Of a stretch of 64,000 nt of DNA, positions 47,801 through 57,900 are shown one piece after another. The DNA lies in NCBI RefSeq assembly GCF_932526225.1, contig NC_064045.1, positions 10,570,022 to 10,634,021 on the forward strand, in the 5' to 3' direction. A program made the position numbers and the translations under genes. This DNA comes from Nematostella vectensis. Its lineage: Eukaryota; Cnidaria; Anthozoa; Actiniaria; Edwardsiidae. How positions within the stretch are numbered: position 1 is the first letter of the stretch; each line of letters starts with the position of its first letter. The notes under the pieces were generated by a model. That model was not told where the DNA came from. It worked only from the letters and a program-made list of their open reading frames with translations, and did no database searches.

Positions 47801-49234
47801 CAGAATATACTTTGATAAATGCACAGGTAGACACCGGAGAAAGTCCTTGTATTTGGTAGCACCCCGATAGCTCACTGCTGGGGATGCTAGCACTAAAGCT
47901 AGAGGCTCAACTGAAGCGTAATCTTCTTCTTCATTATCCTCACCAGACATGTAATCTTCAGTAAAGAACTCTCGCTCAAAGTCAGACTTCCTTATGAGAG
48001 GTTTTGCTGACGACAGTCTTGATTGAGGGATTGATTGAGTCCCTCTAGAAGATGCGCTTCCCTCTCGAATGGCGGCTTGTGATTTATAGGATCTTGCCAC
48101 AGTATCTGCTGAGTGTGGAATGCTTTTTCTAGAAGAAGTTGATTTTGGAGTGGTTCTAGATGTCACTGAGTATACAGCAGGTGGTGGTTCACCTGATGTT
48201 GGATAATCAAGGTTTTCGCTATGTTGAGCAGATTGTATTCTTTCATGTGATTGTGCAACTGAAAGGAGGCTGGATTTAGAAGGAGTGGTTGATAAATTAA
48301 ATGAGATATTACTTTCTTGAATAATGCCCGAAGATTCCGTTAGTGTGCTGCAAAGTGACAAATAGTCATCTTCATCTGTAGAAATGAAAGGAAATAGCAG
48401 TTTATAAACTGTATGAAACATTTCTTCTATATGACTTTTTAATGATATACATACAGAATGCAAAAATATAAACAGAGAAAATAAACCTGATTGGAATTTT
48501 ATGCAAAATATCCTTGAAACAAAGAGATTTCACACAATTCCTCGACTTCTGACGATATCACAAAATTTGTGAGGTAAATTCCAAGAGACTGCTTTACAAA
48601 AAAAAGTATCCGATTATTGAAATACTAAAGATTATGAACAGTGACAACAGTGTTATTTTTAGAGAGCAAGAGTCGGCTCACGAGTCTTACCTAGAATATT
48701 TTCGGTCTCAACGGTTCTTTGTTTACGTTTTTCCCTCTCGTAAAGTGTTCTGGTATTTGAAGCCATGATGAACAACAAATGGGTATCACAATGCTGCATT
48801 AAGCCAAGTAAAAAGTTCAACTTTGTCCAGTATTTGCTCTCAGAGAACCAATGCCAATACTCCTCAATCTGCTCATCAAGTTTTTGTTCATTTAGAGCAT
48901 GGTTGCTCGGCGGAGAAGAATTATCCATAGGTAAACTCGGTCTACTTCGTGACCTCATATACGTAAAATCCTTATATTGTAATGGCTGTAAAATTGAACT
49001 AATATACTCATATAAGTCTATAGAGTCGAAGCGACGAATAAGGCCCAAAATAAACCTCCTCTTGGCCGGCTCTCCACAACGTATAAACCATTCTTTGGCG
49101 TTGTTCAATTTGGCACCCAAAGAACACGCTTCACAAACTCCACATGACTTTACAGAACTATTCACACAACGTAATTCCGGAGCTCTTGATATATTTAACT
49201 CGTATATACGAGAGTTCTTGTCCTGCTGACGCAT
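30871..49234 (-). CDS. FBXW10: FBXW10-like F-box and WD40-repeat protein, complete, 11 exons
   Basis: Exons (5' to 3'): 49234-48691, 48375-47672, 46931-46684, 38423-38223, 38003-37959, 36145-36001, 35131-35051, 34696-34554, 33137-33077, 32690-32593, 31879-30871. All phases agree and the total is 3279 nt (1092 aa, close to vertebrate FBXW10). Domains: conserved N-terminal region (CEACSLGAKLNNAKEWFIRC, GEPAKRRFILGLIRRF) about 30-180; Ser-rich linker; F-box about 360-400 (LPVHLSKYILGMLDKNSLTN); WD40 repeats about 495-755 with GSYDRKVRLID, GGYDTSIRCWD, GSRDKSVKVWN, GCEGGKVKVWD and GSADGKLRVWN; then a 335-residue basic, Ser/Pro-rich tail with SRPPSR repeats. F-box/WD40 proteins are substrate receptors of SCF ubiquitin ligases. 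Intron 3 is 8.3 kb and holds other ORFs. The start ATG is the first in the conserved frame. Confidence 0.9.
31915..32592. repeat. 5' splice-site array of FBXW10-like exon 10, about 95-bp unit
   Basis: Seven copies follow the true exon end (32593) on the - strand. Each has 35 or so bases homologous to the exon end (reads PITTxYAVENR), then AACAG|GT and about 55 bases of intron. Donor variants are GTACGT (about 32500, 32405, 32029), GTGCGA (about 32309, 32215, 32121) and GTACAA (about 31937). Long ORFs across the block come from the repeat. Confidence 0.95.
32870..33010. repeat. Two (GT)n-poly(G) tracts
   Basis: 'gtgtgtgtgtg' followed by G-runs of 17-20 occurs twice, 75 bases apart, in an FBXW10-like intron. 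Potential G-quadruplex and a place where assembly length may be wrong. Confidence 0.85.
34795..35025. repeat. (ATC)n/(ATT)n microsatellite
   Basis: Trinucleotide-rich 'catcatcaccaccatc' stretch in an FBXW10-like intron. The S/P-rich ORF over it is a repeat artefact. Confidence 0.95.
35262..35770. mobile_element. Family E repeat, copy 2 (diverged, longer)
   Basis: Starts AGGGGTAGCGAGAG, ends CAAGGTACCCATGG, and shares 'gaaattgttcttg/ctagagaat', 'ctggaaataaagat' and 'acatgttttgttct' with 15304-15646 in the same orientation. It has extra copies of 'gagcccgag' inside. Confidence 0.75.
36445..36605. repeat. 76-bp direct duplication
   Basis: 'ggcttcctcagcatttggac' through 'tggcttggtaattattata' is repeated twice in tandem, with a partial third start. 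A related piece is near 37440. Intronic, no exon sequence included. Confidence 0.85.
36630..36745. repeat. Long inverted repeat (hairpin)
   Basis: 'gtatcgtgaaataccgtg' with 'gaggttttgaaaatgcagac' on the left is mirrored by 'tcagcattttcaaggccgag' and 'ggtatttcacgatacgg' on the right. A strong stem of about 45 bp with a purine-rich loop, a MITE-like element. Confidence 0.75.
37685..37925 (+). mobile_element. tRNA-derived SINE candidate
   Basis: 'ggatggcccagtgtgttagc' resembles an A box. It is followed 40 bases later by 'aggtttgattcccggtt', a near-perfect B box (GGTTCGANTCC). A non-tRNA body and an AT-rich tail follow. No CCA end or intact cloverleaf was worked out. Confidence 0.5.
38606..39433. 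mobile_element. Terminal-inverted-repeat element, about 828 bp
   Basis: Left GGGGGTCGTTTCTCAAAA and right TTTTGAGAAACGACCCCC are perfect inverted repeats. The homology continues through 'tcccgataa'/'ttatcggga' and many CCCGG-rich subrepeats. A CTG occurs at both borders as a possible 3-bp duplication. There is no transposase. It lies inside FBXW10-like intron 3. Confidence 0.8.
39497..41216 (+). CDS. HIRAN-like domain ORF nested in the FBXW10-like intron
   Basis: Three candidate exons on the strand opposite to the host gene: 39497-39598 (MDSISEQEHQDEIFVRN...), 40144-40375 (CDPAEVVDEDREVLLFWDF ... PVAESTDN) and 40784-41216 (acidic stretch SSDSEQEYLLEDWEDELDEE, then the domain). The first junction is in phase; the second is one base short, so there is a missing micro-exon, a sequencing error or decay. 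The last 95 residues have the HIRAN pattern: CRLRPEPQNEQEKDAIAID then WKHVGYIARELTKYIHPLI. HIRAN domains bind DNA ends and occur alone or in SNF2 helicases (HLTF). The protein may be domesticated or carried by a mobile element. The call is from motif resemblance only. Confidence 0.5.
39728..39865. repeat. Interspersed repeat family C, copy 2
   Basis: Reverse complement of 4715-4870 ('ccttagaacgagacaatg', 'ccgtaacaccaaggaata'). It lies in the first intron of the nested ORF. Confidence 0.7.
41217..43250. other. Intronic interval, CpG-rich patch at 41510-41710
   Basis: A GC- and CpG-rich block (gccagcgcggccgtaggctg; cgcgagtcagtcagccgcgc) ends at ATG GCG GCT AAA (41682), a short reading frame MAAKYKHGAREKVLVMR. 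It looks like a promoter and first exon, but no in-phase continuation was found. The rest is AT-rich with no gene. Confidence 0.4.
43255..43485 (-). pseudogene. Cys-rich ORF fragment
   Basis: About 76 codons with WCEGGCQSCQ and CRICHGC, a possible zinc-binding fragment. Same strand as, and 330 bases downstream of, the decayed ORF at 43812-44965. No splice-supported start; possibly the C-terminus of the same element. Confidence 0.35.
43812..44965 (-). pseudogene. Decayed ORF with several frameshifts (element-like protein)
   Basis: Successive - strand segments read as one protein only if frames are changed: 44965-44825 (GQRRELISHKAITPGKAPSK), 44571-44350 (DTSPDNCWLKSEISALSG, then GGKWPTHQRQAFWKECAQPI after a frame change), 44330-44160 (YLTARQRQQLVVNLFNKWIT), 44150-44010 (RMPIDRMPFGMISHNLSFF) and 43985-43812 (HTMFGNKWASMHSGPMWSYK). 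The first two junctions show splice signals; the later breaks look like indels. The conserved-looking blocks argue for a once-functional, multi-copy protein. I do not recognise a named family. It lies in FBXW10-like intron 3, convergent with the HIRAN-like ORF. Confidence 0.5.
45590..46470. repeat. Large (CAT)n/(CAC)n microsatellite
   Basis: About 880 bp of 'atcatcaccaccatcatc' repeats. The trinucleotide period gives long artefactual ORFs (271 codons +, and several Met/Val-rich ones -). Confidence 0.97.
46545..46683. repeat. Decayed 5' splice-site array of FBXW10-like exon 3
   Basis: The exon 3 end region (- strand GAGAGGAATGTTTACTGTGG, near 46728) is echoed by GTGAGAGAAATGTTGACTGT near 46650 and GTGAGAGGAATGTTTACTGT near 46585. 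These are two decayed copies downstream of the donor. Confidence 0.6.
47370..47645. repeat. Family A repeats, two tandem copies in reverse orientation
   Basis: 'cataggtatcatatggaaaa' and 'aagaaatgacccactttt' recur twice (47415-47500, 47525-47600) with a poly(G) tract between. They are the reverse complement of 60-250. Confidence 0.8.
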
Positions 49235-49374
49235 TCTTGTCTGGCTGAATGCTGTAAAACATAAGAAAATCAGAGGAGGAATGCAGGCGACAGACGGTAA
49301 AACGCTTCACAGATGATCGCCATTATATTATATATCGACTGATCATTTTCAAAAGGCAGGCGTCCAGTGTCCGC

Positions 49375-49388
49375 GTTGCCTGGCGACC
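49375..49388 (-). promoter_or_regulatory. RFX X-box-like motif upstream of FBXW10-like gene
   Basis: GTTGCCTGGCGACC lies 141 bases upstream of the start codon. It matches GTTGCC-N-GGYAAC except one base in the second half-site. RFX factors drive ciliary genes through this motif. Confidence 0.5.
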
Positions 49389-51675
49389 AATTTTGGCGCC
49401 AAAGATAAGGCAACAGTTATCGTGACAAAACGCTTGCCAGTAAAATAAACTGATTTTATACTGTGCAAATATAAAACCTTAATTACTTAGAAATGTGTTT
49501 AAAGTGTTTTACCGCCGCCGCGGAAACAGATGAAACCAATGAAAAATAATATTAAAAGTTGGAAGAATTCTTGAGTTTTTATTGATTTCACTAAAAAAAA
49601 ATTCGTTTCTCTGGTCGCCGCCGGCGCGTCCAGAATTTGTGCCCTCATACAAATTTGTATCTTAATTATTTCTCTTTGAAGCCCCTTGAATTATGAGATT
49701 TTCCAGTTGTGCACATTTCGATAAGAAGAAATGTCAAATCCATACATCGAAAATTGTGTTCGGGAAACCCTTCCACTGCAAAAAGTGTCGAAATAGTTGG
49801 TATAATGAATTATTTTCTCCACGCGAAAAGCCTAATTTTGAGATTAGAAGAAAATCTAATAAAAGGAAAATAAAGATATTAGAATTACAAACTATAAGAT
49901 ATGGCTAGACAAAATTTCGAATAGCTTTAATGAACTATAGTTCATGAATAGCAATAGAAATTCTAAAGTCTCTGGTCACCTACTGCGTTTATTATCAAGT
50001 CAGAGCCAAAGTCAAAAGCAGAATTTAAAAAAAGTCAACAAGGCAAAGCTTTTGCAAATAAATTCCCCTTGAAGTAGAATAGAATGAGTAGAATTAGAAT
50101 TTGGCACTTTTGATACTGTATGAGAAAAATACACAAAGATAAAACCAGTTCCTACCTCCAGTTGAAGCCTGTTCTGTGATCGATGCCATATTTTTTCTGT
50201 TACTAATAGATTCAACCAGCCCCTTTTAAAAACGGGGTGCTAATTTTCGCACTTTATCTCATAGCAACATTATTATAAGTGACATCAGAAACTTAATATC
50301 TTTCACTTCGAGGGTACAAAAGCAACTTTGACCTCTAATTTGTTTCTCAAAGTCCTCGGTACAAGCACTTGTTTTGAAGATTCAAAATAATAACACGGTC
50401 GAGTTATTTTTCTTTTGTTTCAAAGTCTCCATAGCAATATTTTTCAAACAGTGGGGATTAAAAGCTGAGGAACAGTGGACTGCTATGTGACATACTTGAT
50501 CAAAACTCTTTGAAGAATTTTAATTCTTAAAAGAAGGCCCCTAGGGAGTTTTACAAATTTGTTTTCGCAAAGGTTCATTACTAATTCCTCTCCCCATAAA
50601 TAAACCACCAAAATAAATATAAATTGTGTTTTGACATCTAAGGTAGAAACGTCGATATATTCTATGCTATAATTACCGCCTCAATTTAAACGACATTAGA
50701 AAAGCAAACAAGACCATAATTGCTTTTACATATGCAGACCATATTATGTCAAATTTGCTTCCGTCAAACTTTGTAGACTAAATTAGTGTGTGTCGTGTGA
50801 CATTCGTGACGTTCGTGTCTTGAACATTCAGCGGTAGCCGGCAGCAATATGGTCGGGATTTGCACTGTTTACCAAAGAACATACATTATTGAGAAAATGG
50901 ATACAGATAGAACTGAACTTTATGAGTACAGGAAGCCAAGAGGGTGTGTTTTACAGCAAAATAAAGTGTTTTCAAATAATAAAAACACAGAAAAAGAATT
51001 ATATTTAAAAATGCAGACAAAAAAGTTTTACATATTGGGTTCGTTATCAGGTGCTTGCGTGATTCAAAACAATCCGTGTTAATGAACATAGGCCACTCTT
51101 GGCAAGATGCTACGTCTTGACTGGAGAAGGACTCGTCTTTTTGTGCTATGAAGTTTTATACTCGACCAGAAATTCGTTTCATTTGTCAGTATGTTTCCGC
51201 TACCACCTCTAAACTTAAGGCAATCCTTCAGTGAATAAGCTGCTACGGAAATTTTTTTATGTCTGTATTCACTCTTTTTTATGGCAGGCAAGCAATCATA
51301 AACATGCAGCTCAGCCACCCCCACCCCCACCCCCCACAACGGCCAAAGGTCCACTTTCGGTTCTCACTAGGCGTGCTATTATTTGTAGACAAAACTGTTA
51401 TAGCCAAATTCGTTGTTGCGCGACCTCCCAGACGATCGAAAATTCCTCTCTTTCGGTTGGGAATAACACGTAGTCAATCAAACCAAACAATCCAAACCGC
51501 CCCTAAAGCTTGTGTCTACGCGCTATTCCCAAGCAAACAAGAAGGAATAATCATGCTATCCAAAGGGAACGCAACTCCTAACGCAATTTCATTATATTGC
51601 GTTACATTTAGCCCATTTGCCGGCGGCATGTTTTCGCGCGCGCCTATTTGATTTCATCACGTGACCTCATAATCG

Positions 51676-51688
51676 GTCACATAGCAAC
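51676..51688 (+). promoter_or_regulatory. RFX X-box-like motif upstream of dynein gene
   Basis: GTCACATAGCAAC, 238 bases upstream of ATG 51926, has a perfect AGCAAC half-site and one mismatch in the other half. This is expected for an axonemal dynein. Confidence 0.5.
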
Positions 51689-51925
51689 AAGTGCCCCGTA
51701 TGTGCACAAATCAAAATGGCTGATTAGTTATGTGTCCGAAATCCACCATGATCAAACGGACACTTCATTGGATTACTGACGGCACCTAGCTCTAAAGGAA
51801 CTAGGTTAAACTTTTACCAGATTTGCAGCTAATTGTTTTGTAGAGTAGTCCTGAAGTTGATTATTTTTTTGGGTACACGATTAGGATAATTCGGCGAACT
51901 TTTGAAAACATTTCGTGAAATCAAC

Positions 51926-54900
51926 ATGGAAAGAGTCAAGGTAAAGTCGTTTGGATCTCGATTTGCAATCATGTTCTCATTGTTTTATATTTAACTAGAG
52001 GTGTTCTTTTCTTTATAGCAAGCAAATAGTCCGCTTTTTAGTTGCTCGCAAACTAAAGGTCTCCCTGGGTTGCCTCCTTTACCGCCGTCCAACGAATCAC
52101 CGTCAGAGCTATATCAGGTATTTTTATGCACAACCAGCCTTTTCTCATATCTCGATAATGATAATCACTTTGCTAATAACCAAATGTAATAGCAGCTGCT
52201 TTCCTGAATATTTGTAATGTTTGCCAAACACAGAAAAGAAGTCAGTGCGCGTCCATTATTTATTTATAACGCCGGAACTTTTTTCCAGCATGCAAAATTA
52301 TCTGCGCACGGCTTCTTAGCATTTTGTTGGCATTTGCGTAAAATTCAACTATGGAAACTATACGAGAATACCAGGATCTTGAAGAAAGGAATATCCGTAG
52401 TATTCTTAAGGACTTAAACAAAAGGATACGAGAACAGGTATTATATGATTATGGGACCTATAAAATAATCGCTGTTTTCGCAGACAGGACGTAAACTTAT
52501 CTCGTTGCTTAGATATTCATAAACATTAAAGCTCTTAGTAAAGATCGAGGAAGTCACAAAAGTGCTGCATTTAATCGCATTTATGTAACAGTTTTATTCT
52601 TGTTGATAAAATCGCACTTCAGGATTTGTTATTTGTAGTTCAATTTTAACTAATAAAGCAAATAAGGTCGGTATGATAAATTCTTGATATACGCCTGTGT
52701 TAAATATCACACATAAGCTATAACTATTTATTTTTTTATCTTTTTATGCAGCTCATATACTTAACATTTAGATTGATTTACCTAGAATTGTTTTTCAAAG
52801 CTAGTAATATAATTCATTAAAATATACATGAATATTCACAATAATATCAAGTGCATTACTAAGACAATAGTGATTTGCTCTTTACGTTACTGTAGACATG
52901 TACTTAATTTTATATTTTTTTCCTAATTTTATGTAGTGATAAAATTTGTCTTAAAGTTCTTGACATGTGTTTGGGGTACAGTAATAATTCAAGCAACTGA
53001 CACTATGGTGCTTATTAAATTTTTCAAGGCTTTTTTTTTGGGGGGGGGGGGTTATTTGGGAAGAGAATGTTTATTTTATTTTGACGCAAAATACCATTCT
53101 CTAAATCGATTGAGAACAAAACTTTATTTGAGATAAACTGAAATGACAGTAAAAATGTTGTTAGACTTAAGGTAATTCCCTTGAAATAGTTCTACAACCC
53201 AAAATTTTTTAAAACTTGGCATGAAAAATATTGAAGTTAAGGGCTTTCAAAAAATGTAATAAAAAATGGGGGTACTGACCTCGTTTTCACAACAGAGGGG
53301 CGTAGAGTTGACGCGTTTTTACTGATCGTGCAAGGAAAAATCCCAACTCATAGTTTTCAAAAAGAGTGCCTATAGTCTTTAGAAAATTAAGTTCTGTTTG
53401 TTGAGCTGCCAAAATCTGATCTCCTAAACAATAACCCGTAGTAGCTTATGTTCAAAATAAATCACATTTTAAGAGATTGCACTAAAAGACATTGTTTTCG
53501 CCACTATTCATACGGTAAAAAGAAGATTTTTACGGCTTTTAAGAGATAACAAAACTCCTAAAACCCATGTTTTTTTCTTCTTTCAGTATATCATTTTTCC
53601 GTATATATTTAACTATTTGAGCAAATAAAAAATGGGGGTAACGACTTTGTTTTTCTGTCAAAGCGATTTTAAGCAAAAAAAACATGTGCCTTTTTCTGTG
53701 TTTTCCTGTACAACTTTGGCGCGCGCGTGCACTTAATACCAGAAAATTCGAACAAACAGCGCGCGCCACTATGCACAGAAGGGGTGCGCAGTGCAATTCA
53801 AGGGAATTACCTTAATGTAGTACATTCATGGAGTGAATTTTATTGTTTATAAAAATGGCAATATCGTTATAATGGGAGAATGTCAATGTGAGCTAAATAA
53901 AATGAAGGTTTACACCATCCAAGTGGTGCTTTTGTTGGGGTTATATTTTTTAGGATGAGAGATGGGGGCGCTTTTTGGGGAGATGGGCACTTATTTGAAT
54001 CATATTACTGTGTGCTGATGAGCCTCATGCAGACCCCACTGTATTGTTTATGTTGCAAATGCTGCTGTATTTGCTGCACTATATTCTTAATTTCACAGCA
54101 CCTCACAGGATGCTCTGTTTAGAGGCACATTACTGAGAATCTAAAATGCAATAAATACAACAAACTTATTAAAGTAGGGCCGTGATAGACATTTCACCAC
54201 CTCCCTTGTCGTTTCCTTATAATTTAAATAAACTGGGTAGCATGCTCCCCCTGACCCATATAGATGTGAACACACTGTAAAGAAGTTTTTATTGTTTTGT
54301 AGGAAGTGTCTGCTCAATAGAGCTATTAGAGTTAAAATAAAAGATTTGAAAACACGGATTTGGAAGAGGAATGTCTTCTTGATCCCAGTTAATTTTAAAA
54401 TCATTTTGTAGATTGTTCTAAGGCACAGCGAGCACCCTCCAATCATGAAAGACCCCAGCTGGACAAGAGCTGCACCCTTTAAGGAAACATCATTCGCTCG
54501 CACCCCAAGCGAGTCTATTGCCAACAACTACAGTCCGGCTGCCTCAAATCTAAGACTGCGTAGTCTTCCTCGCCCAGCCACTCGACAAGTCACAAGTTCA
54601 CAAAGTATGTGCATTTGCTATCATGCTCAAATTTGCGTTTGAGAGCATAGGTTTGTAGGAAAAAAACACGCGAACTACCGTTTCATCTCTACAAGCCTGT
54701 TTCGTGGTTGCCCACTCATCTCCCAGATCTCATCTCCAGATCATCATATTATGAAGGCCTGCACTCACGTATTATATATAGTGCTCAATGCATAGGTGTA
54801 GAGCGGGATATATCTTGGTTTGTAGGAAAAAACATGCAAACTACCGTTTCATCTCTACAAGCCTGTTTCGGGGTTGCCCACTCATCAGGAGATATATATA

Positions 54901-57900
54901 TATATTATATATATTATATATATAATATTAAAGATATACACTTTTCTTTTGCGAGAAAAAAACACAGATTGTGCTAAAAATTAGCCAAAGTTGCGGAAGT
55001 TGCCAAATTGTGCATATTCACTTTGCACCCTGCCGATACTCTGCAGAGTGATGCATTAACTACTGCACAACAAGGTGGTCGGATGTGACTAGTAACAGAT
55101 TTTACAATTAACAAGATAATGGTAATTTTGTTGACATTGCAGTCAAGGATTCTAGAAAAAGACATGTCAGGAGCAAGAGTGAAGAAACTTATGGGCACAG
55201 CAAAAGAGAGTAAGTTTTATTCTTTGATACTTGTCAAGTTAAAATCTTTTTGTATTTTTTAGACTTTTCTTTTAAAGGGGGCATGATTTTTGAAGGTTGA
55301 TACCAATTTATTTTTCCAATGCAGCAAACTATATATACCTGGGTTTAGCCTCCTCTGCAGGCATCTCTGTTATATGGTTCTAACAAGTTTGCAATATTTA
55401 TTGCTTTCTTTGGTAAATTTAATCCAATCGAATTGGATTAAAGGACTCCCAATCTTCTGTTTTGACGATTAGAGATGACAGAGGTGGCTAAACTGAGTGT
55501 TATGACAATTGTTAGTGTTATGACACTAACAATTGTTTATTAGTTTGTTATGTGCTGTTAGTGTTATTACAATATTTCTTGGGGATTGCAGCCCAAAATT
55601 CCATACTTTAAAGATGTGAATAATAAAATTTGTATGTTAAAAGGTAACCCTTTGCCATAACACCTTGGTTTGCCACATTCTCACATATGAAGTCTGAAAA
55701 AGCTGTCTGAATTTGGTGAAGCTCACACTCTTCTGTTTGAGTCTTATATAACAGTCCCACAGTAAGCTTTAATATATTAGAGAGACACAATATAGAAACA
55801 TTAACTTAGAAAAATCGGGGGCACTGCCCTGCCCCTACTGGTAATTTCTTTATAATTTTTTAAAAAATATTTAGGCACGTGCCCCCAGTGCCCCTTGCTA
55901 CTGCACTTTATGATGCACCATAAAACTGTTGTCTTAATTATTTAAAGGGGGGGGGGGGGGGTTGAGGGTCGGCCTAGGAATACTGATGTCGATAATCATA
56001 GTCTTCCCTGGGGCTGTTGAATGTTGGCTGCACAATGCACCAAGTTAACTAATTCCTTCGGATCATCTTGCCTTGATAGACGTCCTCCAAGCCGGTCCTT
56101 GACCCCTTTTGAACAACTTGATATCATCAAAGCATGTGAGACAGTTGAGACTATTGATGATGATGAGCCGACTCGTCGTGACCTTGAGGTGAGCAGCATA
56201 TCTGGCTAAAGCTTGCATCATATGCTAAAAAGAGGACTCAACATTTGACTTTACTCTTGCAAAAATTCAATGCTTAAAAAACTCAAGCTTTCTGGCTTCC
56301 GTCATTCAAACATTTGGTGCTTTTTTTGGTTTGCACCTTGTGGGATTAGAAACTATTTCAGTGCTAGCCAATGAAAAGGGTTTTGAATGATTGAAGCTAC
56401 ATAGTGATGTAGTTATTGAAAATCGTCAGGAATAGCTCATAGAATATTAAACTGCAGTGACATAACAGGCATTGTCTTACAAGTCAGAATGACAACTGTA
56501 TACTTTCTCTCTCTCATTTAGCGCTACCAGTACTACATCACTAAAGGCATACCTGCACATGCTTTGGCACCGCAAGACCCAGATGTGATGGAGCGCATTC
56601 TGACCGAACGCATCCATGACAAGCTCACATCAGACTCTGAACTCGAGCCGCTGCTCAACGAACTGAAGAGTGAAGTGGCTGAGGATTATGACTTCAGTGT
56701 TCGAAAAGCTATTGGTAAGTACTCAGGAATGTGTTTTGTAGGTCTGTTGTTGCATCCTGGGAAGGAACAATAAAAGCAAAACAAAAAAAGTTAACCCAGG
56801 GTATTTTGCTTGTAAATAGTGCTAATGCGAGCGTTTCTCATGTTTTCTTCTAGTTGACTATGTACTGAAAGATCCTTCAGAGAAAAACAGACTCCACATT
56901 AAATCCACTCCTAAACCCTTCCCACAAAGGTGAGTCCACCCCAACCCTCCCAGCCCGTGGTATTACCCATGTGCACACTGTGGAATGGAACCGGGATTTC
57001 TGACTTCCCTATTGTTTCTCTTTCATTCCTCCAATACCTATTGTTTCTCTTAGACTCCTCTGGCTTGAATCATAGAACCAGGTTTTCAAACCCTTTTAAA
57101 TTTATTAAAAACTTCAGGGTTATCCCGTTACTAGCTCCTTTGTCATGGGTGTAGCATTTGTTTTTGTTAATGTGTCTACTGCAAAAATTTCACTTTTCCC
57201 CTGAATAAGCACTTTTTTCGAAAGGACTGTGCGGGCTCCTGTGCCTTGGCACACACCATATCGCCAGTCATGGGACATCAACGCCAAGAACCTGTTTATC
57301 ACAAACCCAGTAATGATGGAGATACAAAACCTCTGGTATGATAGGTGAGTCAGCCTGCTTATCATGACCAATGTTGCGGACATGCAAAGCCTGTGGTTTG
57401 ATTGGAAAATAAACCTGCTTATAATGATCAGTGCTGTGTGATGGATCTAAATAACCTATAGTACGATAAGTAAGTCAACTTGCTTATTATGACCAGTGTA
57501 ACATGTGCAACTGTCCACAGGCCAGTGTTCTTTTAGTTCTTTCAGAACCTTTGATTGTTCGAATGAAAACTTAAGCAAGTTACTTCTCTTGACAAATTTG
57601 AATTTTTACTTTTGTTATGCCCCCTTTCTTTTACAGATTTGCCCAGTCACGGTTTGTAGATGGGAATGAGCTTCTAGCCTCTGGGCTTCCTGTGTCCCCC
57701 AGTGAGTTTGAAGAACTCGTTGTCAAGCAGTGCGCAAGAACGCGCGAATTCCTCAAGAAAACGTAAGTCCTTTCGATGATGTCACTGAAATGTGGTTAAT
57801 CGGGTTGCAAGAAAGGATAACCGATTGACATGAATAGCGTTGCAATTGCTATTTAAAGCAGCTCCAATAAGAAGCAAGGAATATTTGCACAATATTTGGA

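Larger units (their letters stand above)
49235..51925. other. Intergenic region between divergent FBXW10-like and dynein genes
   Basis: 2.7 kb with no gene I can support. An ORF at 50849-51082 (+, MVGICTVYQRTYIIEKMDTD) could be a first exon but has no partner. 51300-51660 includes ORFs without convincing composition. Contains the two X-box-like motifs listed separately. Confidence 0.5.

Noticed and set aside
49693-49908. 71-codon ORF with HCKKCRNSWYNELF
   Set aside because: Single short ORF with no flanking splice-compatible exon. Could be a fragment, but evidence is too thin.
51259-51651. 130-codon + strand ORF
   Set aside because: Overlaps the presumed dynein promoter; low-quality composition with a (CACCCC) run; no splice partner.
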